Shown here: one piece after another, positions 57,919 to 64,000 of the stretch
Position numbering within the stretch: the first letter of the stretch is position 1
Layout of the letters: each line of letters opens with the position of its first letter
NCBI GenBank assembly: GCA_001898835.1
Contig: MKVM01000001.1
Coordinates: forward strand, 1,296,466 to 1,360,465
Length of the DNA: 64,000 bases
Direction of reading: 5' to 3'
DNA from: Micrococcales bacterium 72-143
GTDB lineage: Bacteria > Actinomycetota > Actinomycetes > Actinomycetales > Microbacteriaceae
The notes under the pieces: model-generated
The model's database searches: none
Seen by the model: the letters and a program-made list of their open reading frames with translations, nothing else
What the model was told of the DNA's origin: nothing
Program-made: the position numbers and the translations under genes

Positions 57919-60486
57919 ATGCTGCGCTGCCACGAACTCCCCTGCGACTCGATCGACGCGCTCGCCAGAAGCCCCCACGACGGTGCGCTCCTGCTGATCG
58001 GCGCGCCCGGGAGCGGCAAGAGCACCGTGCTCGCGACCTCGCTCGAGCAGCGGGCCGAGGGCGGTTCCCTGGTGCGGGTCAACCCGGGCGAGGCCGCCTG
58101 GCCGCTGTCGGGCGTCTCCGCGCTGCTGGCGAGCCTCGGCGACCCGCGGATCGCCGACTTCGCGGGCCGGTTCGCCCTGCGGTCGGACGACGACGCCGCG
58201 CTCGCGGAGGCCGCCGCCGAGCTCCTCGTGGTGCTGCGCGGCCTCGGGCTGCCGCGCACGCTCCTGCTGGTCGATGACATCGACCGGATGGATGCCGCGA
58301 GCCGCCGGATCGTGGGCTACATGGCGGGGCACCTGGCGGGTTCCGGCATCCGGATCGTCGCGGCGGCGGCCGAGGTGGCACCGGACGAGCCCCTCGCGGG
58401 GCTCCCCTCGGTGCGCATCGGCGAGCTCGACGACACCGAGGCGCGGGGCATCGCCCCGCCGGGCATCGACCCGGGCACCCTGCGCATCCTCGTCTCCGTC
58501 GCGGCGGGGAACCTCGGCACGCTCGTCGCGTTGCTCTCCTCGCTCTCCTCCGAGCAGCTCTCGGGCAGGGACGGCCTCCGTCTGCCGCCGCGACCCGGCC
58601 CGGCAGCCTGGGCCGCGGTCGAACGGGTCGCGCGACGACTCGGTGCGGCCCACCTCGCCGAGCTCGACAGGCTCGCGACCGCGCCGCTGCATCCGCGCGC
58701 CGCCGCCGGACGATGGGCCGAGGACGCGGAGGACGCGCTCCAGGAGCTGCTCGACCTGGGTGTCGTGCAGGAGGCCGGCGCCTTCGTGGCGCTCGCCGAC
58801 CCGCTCGTGCGCGCGGCGCTCTCCGACGCGCTCCCCTCCCGCGTGCGCCGGGAGCTGCACGTGAGCATGCGCGAGACGGCGGGGCCGCTGCTCGAGGCAT
58901 GGCACGCGAGCTGGGCCGACCCGGGCACCGACCTGCGCGATCCCCTGCTCGACGCCGCCGCGGAGGCCGCGCGGCTCGGCTACCCGCACGCGGCGGTCGA
59001 GTTCGCGGACCGGGCGCTGCGGTCCGGACGCGACGGCCTCGCGGGACGGCTCGCCCGCGTCGCGGACGAGCTGCTCACGATCGGCGAGCCGGAGCTCGCG
59101 TACCGCTACCTGAACATGGCGTCCGCCGACCGCCACCTCGACCCCGACGCACGGGTGCGTCTGTCGATCTCCCGGCTGCGCGCCGACTACCTGGCGGGAC
59201 GCGCCATGGATCCGAACGTCGAGCTCGCGGGCGCCGATCCGGAGCTCGTCGCCCGCTGGGCGGCGATGCGTGCCGCCGTCTCCGCCGCGCGCGGCGAGTT
59301 CCACGCGGCGCGCGGACCGCTCGTGCGCGTCGAGGCGGACCTCGCCTCCGAGTCGCCGGAGACGCGCTCGCTCGCGCGCACCGCCCGCGCCCTGCTGGAC
59401 GGCCCCGGGGGCGGCGTCCGCGAGGGCGACGAGGCGCACGACCCACTGCTGATGGCCTTGCACGCGCGCGCCGAGACGCTCGCGGGCGACTACCCGCGCG
59501 CACGCGTGCTCATCGGGCGCCTGGCGTCCTCGCTGGTGCGTCCCAGCCGGATGTGGGCGGGCTGGCTCACGGCGCTCGCGATCGACTGCGCGTCGCGGGC
59601 AGGACGCATCGGCGAGGCCTTCGAGCTCGCGCGCGACTGGCGGCTGCAGCACGCCGAGGCCGAGGGGCCTCCCGGGATGGTGCCCCTCAGCGCCTGGACG
59701 AGCCTCGCCGACGCCGACCTCGAGGCAGCGGAGGCTGTCCTCGCCGAGTGGACGGACAACGGCGTCGCCCGGGTGGGACCCCTCCCGACCGCGCGCGGCC
59801 TGCTGCTGCGCGCCGAGCTGGCGCGGCTCCGCGGCGACGTCGGCGCGGCATGCGAGCTCCTGCTGCTCGCCGACACCGTGGCCGCCGCGATCGACGACCC
59901 GGCCCTGTCCCGGCACCTGCCGGAGCTCGCCGAGACCCTCGTCGAGGTGGGCCGGACGGGCGCCGCCCACGACGCCGCGCGACGCCTCGCCGCGGCGGCG
60001 GTCGCGCACCCCGGCCGGTGGTCGAGCCTCGCGGTGGCTCGGGTCGCGGTGTCGACGGCCGCCGAGACGGAGCTGCGGGACCGCCACGAGGCGGCGCTCG
60101 CGCTGCACCGCCGTGACGACGACGGCTTCGAGCTCGGCAAGCTGCACCTCGCTTACGGCCGCCGCCTCGCCGCCGCGGGCGCGGCGCACGAGGCGGCGCG
60201 CGCCGTCGCGGATGCGCGCATCGCCTTCGCGGGGGCGGGCGCACGTCCGTGGGCGGCCGCCGCATCCGGCGACGCGCAGGCGCCCGTGCCGCGGACGGCC
60301 GCGCAGCTGGAGCTGCTGAGCGCCGACGAGCGGGCGGTCGCCGACCTCGTCGTGCGGGGCCTGCACAACAAGGAGATCGCGGCAGCGCTCTACCTCTCGG
60401 TGCGCACCGTCGAGCTGCGCCTCACGCACATCTACCGCAAGGTGGGGGCGCGTTCCCGCGCCCACCTCGTCTCGCTGATGTCGTGA
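57919..60486 (+). CDS. LuxR-family transcriptional regulator with N-terminal AAA ATPase (LAL-like)
   Basis: LLLIGAPGSGKSTVLATSLEQ Walker A; C-term LSADERAVADLVVRGLHNKEIAAALYLSVRTVELRLTHIYRKVGARSRAHLVSLMS LuxR HTH. Start uncertain. Confidence 0.88.
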   Translation: MLRCHELPCDSIDALARSPHDGALLLIGAPGSGKSTVLATSLEQRAEGGSLVRVNPGEAAWPLSGVSALLASLGDPRIADFAGRFALRSDDDAALAEAAAELLVVLRGLGLPRTLLLVDDIDRMDAASRRIVGYMAGHLAGSGIRIVAAAAEVAPDEPLAGLPSVRIGELDDTEARGIAPPGIDPGTLRILVSVAAGNLGTLVALLSSLSSEQLSGRDGLRLPPRPGPAAWAAVERVARRLGAAHLAELDRLATAPLHPRAAAGRWAEDAEDALQELLDLGVVQEAGAFVALADPLVRAALSDALPSRVRRELHVSMRETAGPLLEAWHASWADPGTDLRDPLLDAAAEAARLGYPHAAVEFADRALRSGRDGLAGRLARVADELLTIGEPELAYRYLNMASADRHLDPDARVRLSISRLRADYLAGRAMDPNVELAGADPELVARWAAMRAAVSAARGEFHAARGPLVRVEADLASESPETRSLARTARALLDGPGGGVREGDEAHDPLLMALHARAETLAGDYPRARVLIGRLASSLVRPSRMWAGWLTALAIDCASRAGRIGEAFELARDWRLQHAEAEGPPGMVPLSAWTSLADADLEAAEAVLAEWTDNGVARVGPLPTARGLLLRAELARLRGDVGAACELLLLADTVAAAIDDPALSRHLPELAETLVEVGRTGAAHDAARRLAAAAVAHPGRWSSLAVARVAVSTAAETELRDRHEAALALHRRDDDGFELGKLHLAYGRRLAAAGAAHEAARAVADARIAFAGAGARPWAAAASGDAQAPVPRTAAQLELLSADERAVADLVVRGLHNKEIAAALYLSVRTVELRLTHIYRKVGARSRAHLVSLMS

Positions 60487-60556
60487 GGCACGGCACCGCG
60501 CGCCTCGACCGGCGGCCCTCGTGGAGCGCGGGTCGCTCACCCGGCCGGGCCCGCGG

Positions 60557-61822
60557 TCACCCGCGCGCCACCGCGCGACGCTCGGGTGAGACCCATCGGC
60601 CGTCGTGGTGCCGGCGCAGGAAGGCGTCGGCCATCGCGCGCAGGCACAGCCACGCGTCGAGCATGCGCAGGACGGGGAACACCGGCCCGAGCACGAGGTA
60701 GGCGGGCCGCCGCGACAGCACCGCCGCCATGACCGAGAGCAGGTAGTCCGGCACGAGAACCCCCGCGACGACCGCGAGCGGCGGGACGACGGCCGCGACT
60801 CCCGCCGCGACCCCGCTCGGGTCGAGCCCCGCCACGGCGATGATCGCGCATCCGAGGCTCAACAGCACGACCGGCAGGGCGAGCAGCACGAACACGCTGC
60901 TCGTCACGAGCTCGCCGATCGAGATCGCGAGCAGCGCCCAGAACCGGCCCGCATGGACGCCGTGCCGGCGGACCGTCTGCCAGAACCCGAGGCTCCAGCG
61001 GCCCATCTGCTTCCGGTAGTCGCGCAGGTTGTCGGGGTCCTGGGTGAGCGCGATCGCCGCATCCGGGCGGAACGCGATGCGGCCGAGGCGCTTCGCGTGC
61101 ACCTCGAACGTCATGTTGTAGTCCTCGATCGCGAGGCCGGGCGCGTCGATGTCGATGTCGGCGAGCACCCGCGTGCGGTACATGCTCGCGAAGCCGGGCA
61201 CGATCGACACCGCGTTGAGCAGGCGCGCGGCCTGACCGAACTTCTGCAGGTACTGCACGCTCAGGTAGAGCCGCTCGCGGTACGCCACGAGGACGCGGCC
61301 CATGAGGGTCGGCGGCGGCGGGTCGAGGATCGTGGTCGCGCGCCCCGCGACCGCGACGACCTCGGGGTCCGCGAACTCGGGCAGCCCCGATCGCAGGTAG
61401 TCGTCGTGCAGCTGGCTGTCGGCGTCGAGCAGCAGCATGACCTCGAATCGCGAGGCGAGCTCGAGCTCGTCCACGATCGTGCGGATGGCGCCCGCCTTGC
61501 CTCGGTTCGGGCGGATGTCGAGCGCCGTCGCCCCGCACGCGCGCGCGAGCTCCACCGTGCCGTCGGTGCATCCGTCGCACGCCACGAACACGTTCTCCAC
61601 CGGCACCTGGCGTGCCGCGGAGCGGATCGTCGCCTCGATCACGAGCTCCTCGTCGTGCGCCGCGATGACGATCGCGACCTCGGACGGCTGCGGCACGTGC
61701 CCGTCACCGACGGGTGCGCCGTCACGCAGGCGCGCGGCGACGAGCCGCACCAGCCCAGCGCTCACCCAGAGCAGCGTGTTGATGCCGACCACGACCACGG
61801 CGGTCACGATGAACGCCACCAT
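60557..61822 (-). CDS. Glycosyltransferase family 2 membrane protein
   Basis: EVAIVIAAHDEELVIEATIRSAARQVPVENVFVACDGCTDGTVELARACGATALDIRPNRGKAGAIRT...QMGRWSLGFWQT; Q/RxxRW-type motif. Confidence 0.9.
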   Translation of the reverse strand: MVAFIVTAVVVVGINTLLWVSAGLVRLVAARLRDGAPVGDGHVPQPSEVAIVIAAHDEELVIEATIRSAARQVPVENVFVACDGCTDGTVELARACGATALDIRPNRGKAGAIRTIVDELELASRFEVMLLLDADSQLHDDYLRSGLPEFADPEVVAVAGRATTILDPPPPTLMGRVLVAYRERLYLSVQYLQKFGQAARLLNAVSIVPGFASMYRTRVLADIDIDAPGLAIEDYNMTFEVHAKRLGRIAFRPDAAIALTQDPDNLRDYRKQMGRWSLGFWQTVRRHGVHAGRFWALLAISIGELVTSSVFVLLALPVVLLSLGCAIIAVAGLDPSGVAAGVAAVVPPLAVVAGVLVPDYLLSVMAAVLSRRPAYLVLGPVFPVLRMLDAWLCLRAMADAFLRRHHDGRWVSPERRAVARG

Positions 61823-61892
61823 GGGGCCTCCTGGATCGGGTCGGTGCTCCGACGCTACGACCCCCCGCGCGCCCGCGTCGCCGCATCCGCGC

Positions 61893-61924
61893 GCGGTTTC
61901 CCGCACCCTCGTGCGGGAAACCGC
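61893..61924. promoter_or_regulatory. Perfect 14-bp inverted repeat, 4-nt loop, in the divergent glycosyltransferase / nucleotide-sugar dehydrogenase intergenic region
   Basis: GCGGTTTCCCGCAC (61893-61906) CCTC GTGCGGGAAACCGC (61911-61924). Confidence 0.8.
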
Positions 61925-62080
61925 AACCCGGCCGCGGGGCTCCCGCACACCTCCCGCACCGCCGTTGACCGTGGCGTCGACGGGGGTCGACAGTGAGCGC
62001 ACCGGCTCCCGAACGGGCGCCGCACCCTGTCCCCCTACCCCACTGCGCCGTCCCCCCGGCGCCGCCATGGAGGCACCACC

Positions 62081-63430
62081 ATGACGTCTCTCGACACGCG
62101 ACCCCTCATCGCACACCGCGCCCGGCCCGACATCGGATCCGCGGCCCTCCCCTCCGTCCCCCCGCTGCACGCCGACGAGTTCGACATCGCGATCGTGGGG
62201 CTCGGCTACGTCGGCCTGCCCACGGCCCTCGCCTACCATCACGCCGGCGCCCGAGTGCTGGGGCTCGAGATCTCCCCGCAGCGCATCGCGAGCATCCGGG
62301 CGGGGAGCGCCGACCTGCTCCCCTCCGACCACGCGCGCCTCGAGGAGGCGCTGCACGACCCGCGCTTCGCCATCAGCGACGACGCCGCGCTGCTGCGGCG
62401 CGCGACGGCGGTCATCGTGTGCGTGCCGACGCCCGTCGACCACCACCTCGTGCCCGACCTGACGATCCTGCGCGCCGCCTGCGCCGACGTCGTCGCGAAC
62501 GCCGTGCCCGGCCAGATCCTCATGCTCACCTCGACGAGCTACGTCGGGTGCACGCAGGACCTCCTGGTCGCGCCGCTGGCCGCGCGCGGCCTCGTGCCGG
62601 GCGAGTCGATCTCGGTCGCCTTCAGCCCCGAGCGCATCGACCCCGGCAACGACTCCTACGAGCACGAGCTCGTGCCGCGCGTCGTGGGAGGCGCGACGCC
62701 CAGCTGCGAGCTGCGCGCCTCCGCCGTGCTCTCCCGCTACACGGCGCGCGTGCACCGGGTCGACTCGCTCGCCGCGGCCGAGATGACGAAACTGCTCGAG
62801 AACACCTTCCGGGCGGTCAACATCGCGCTCGCCAACGAGGTCGCCGACATCTGCCGCGAGCTCGACGTGCCCGTCACCCAGGTGATCGACGCGGCCGCGA
62901 CGAAACCGTACGGCTTCATGCCGTTCCTGCCCGGTCCGGGCGTCGGCGGGCACTGCATCCCGTGCGACCCGCACTACCTGCTGTGGCAGCTGCGGGAGCG
63001 GCACGTCGCGGCACCCATGATCACCCAGGCGATGTCGGAGATCGCCGCGCGGCCCGCGCGCGTCGTGGAGCGGGCCGCGCAGGTGCTCTCCGACGAGGGC
63101 CGCGGGCTCGGCGGGGCGCGCATCCTCGTCGTGGGCATCTCGTACAAGCCGGATGTCGCCGACCTGCGCGAGTCACCCGCCCTCGAGATCATCCACGGCC
63201 TCGAACGCCGCGGCGCCGTCGTCGAGTTCCTCGACCCCCTGTGCCCGCAGGCGCGGATGCTCGACGGCCGCATCGCGGAGACGGTGCGCGACCCGCTCGC
63301 CTTCGACCCGCACCTCGTCGTGCTCCACACGCGGCACCGCGACCTGGACCTCTCGTGGGTCGAGGAGCGCCACCTCGTGCTCGACGCCAGCTACCGCGAG
63401 CTCGCCGTGCCGCGGCGCGTCACCCTGTGA
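62081..63430 (+). CDS. Nucleotide sugar dehydrogenase (UDP-N-acetylmannosaminuronate/glucose dehydrogenase family)
   Basis: FDIAIVGLGYVGLPTALAYHHAGARVLGLEISPQRIASIRAG...PGPGVGGHCIPCDPHYL (catalytic Cys motif). Confidence 0.93.
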   Translation: MTSLDTRPLIAHRARPDIGSAALPSVPPLHADEFDIAIVGLGYVGLPTALAYHHAGARVLGLEISPQRIASIRAGSADLLPSDHARLEEALHDPRFAISDDAALLRRATAVIVCVPTPVDHHLVPDLTILRAACADVVANAVPGQILMLTSTSYVGCTQDLLVAPLAARGLVPGESISVAFSPERIDPGNDSYEHELVPRVVGGATPSCELRASAVLSRYTARVHRVDSLAAAEMTKLLENTFRAVNIALANEVADICRELDVPVTQVIDAAATKPYGFMPFLPGPGVGGHCIPCDPHYLLWQLRERHVAAPMITQAMSEIAARPARVVERAAQVLSDEGRGLGGARILVVGISYKPDVADLRESPALEIIHGLERRGAVVEFLDPLCPQARMLDGRIAETVRDPLAFDPHLVVLHTRHRDLDLSWVEERHLVLDASYRELAVPRRVTL

Positions 63431-63438
63431 GGCCCGCC

Positions 63439-64000
63439 ATGCGCAGCACGGTCACCGGTGGAGCCGGATTCCTGGGCAGCCACCTCGTCGAGCTCCTGCT
63501 CGATGCGGGCGACGAGGTCGTCGTGCTCGACGACGAGTCGACGGGGCGACCCGACAACCTCCGGGACGTCATCGACGATCCCCGGCTCGAATATCGCGTC
63601 GGATCGATCCTCGATCCCGACGCGGTCCGCGCGGCGGTCAGGGGAAGCGATCGGGTGTTCCACCTGGCCGCCGCGGTGGGGGTGCGTCGCATCGTCGAGC
63701 ACCCGCTCGAGGGCCTGCGCGTCAACGTGCACGGCACCGAGAACGTGCTCGACGCCTGCGTCGCGCACGACGCCCGCCTGCTGCTCGTCTCGACGAGCGA
63801 GATCTACGGCAAGAACACGGCGGATGCGCTCTCCGAGACCGCCGACCGCATCCTCGGCTCGCCGCTCGTGGCGCGCTGGACCTACGCCGCCGCGAAGGGG
63901 CTCGACGAGTCGTTCGCGCACGCCTACATGCAGGAGTACGGCCTCGAGGTCGCGATCGCCCGGCCGTTCAACACGGTCGGCCCGCGGCAGACCGGACGCT
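63439..64000 (+). CDS. NAD-dependent epimerase/dehydratase, partial (runs past window end)
   Basis: MRSTVTGGAGFLGSHLVELLLDAGDEVVVLDDESTGRPDNL...STSEIYGKNT...WTYAAAKGLDE; SDR YxxxK site. Confidence 0.92.
   Translation, partial: MRSTVTGGAGFLGSHLVELLLDAGDEVVVLDDESTGRPDNLRDVIDDPRLEYRVGSILDPDAVRAAVRGSDRVFHLAAAVGVRRIVEHPLEGLRVNVHGTENVLDACVAHDARLLLVSTSEIYGKNTADALSETADRILGSPLVARWTYAAAKGLDESFAHAYMQEYGLEVAIARPFNTVGPRQTGR

Overview
64-kb window of a high-GC actinobacterial chromosome, Microbacteriaceae-like by gene content. About 50 coding regions are supportable. Coordinates 1-39.7 kb look like an accessory catabolic region. It holds a DUF917/hydantoinase operon, two peptide-type ABC systems, one amino-acid ABC system, two amidohydrolases, CoA-transferases, an enoyl-CoA hydratase, a degradative HMG-CoA reductase plus HMG-CoA-lyase cluster, and PucR, IclR and TetR type regulators. 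Coordinates 40-64 kb look like core chromosome: whiB1-like gene, MoxR/DUF58/VWA operon, pdtaS-like kinase, a class I ribonucleotide reductase operon, an MFS transporter, a LuxR-type ATPase regulator and exopolysaccharide precursor genes. Main points from the hunt: (1) four dispersed copies of a long-arm inverted repeat, CAGAAATGCAGGAG...CTCCTGCATTTCTG, arranged as two close pairs, each pair beside a low-complexity tandem repeat; (2) a recurring promoter architecture, CACATAC-N20/21-TAGNNT, in front of several catabolic operons; (3) an R2 subunit (NrdB) in which the radical Tyr is replaced by Phe with an all-Glu ligand set, which looks like class Ic (Mn/Fe); (4) the redox-active CxxC tail of NrdA sits in a separate, ATGA-overlapping mini-ORF; (5) a single polypeptide carrying two IclR units; (6) tandem NrdR-like boxes and a TetR-like operator overlapping a putative leaderless promoter. 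No tRNA, rRNA, CRISPR array, transposase or prophage gene was recognised. All identifications come from reading the translated sequence; no database search was run.
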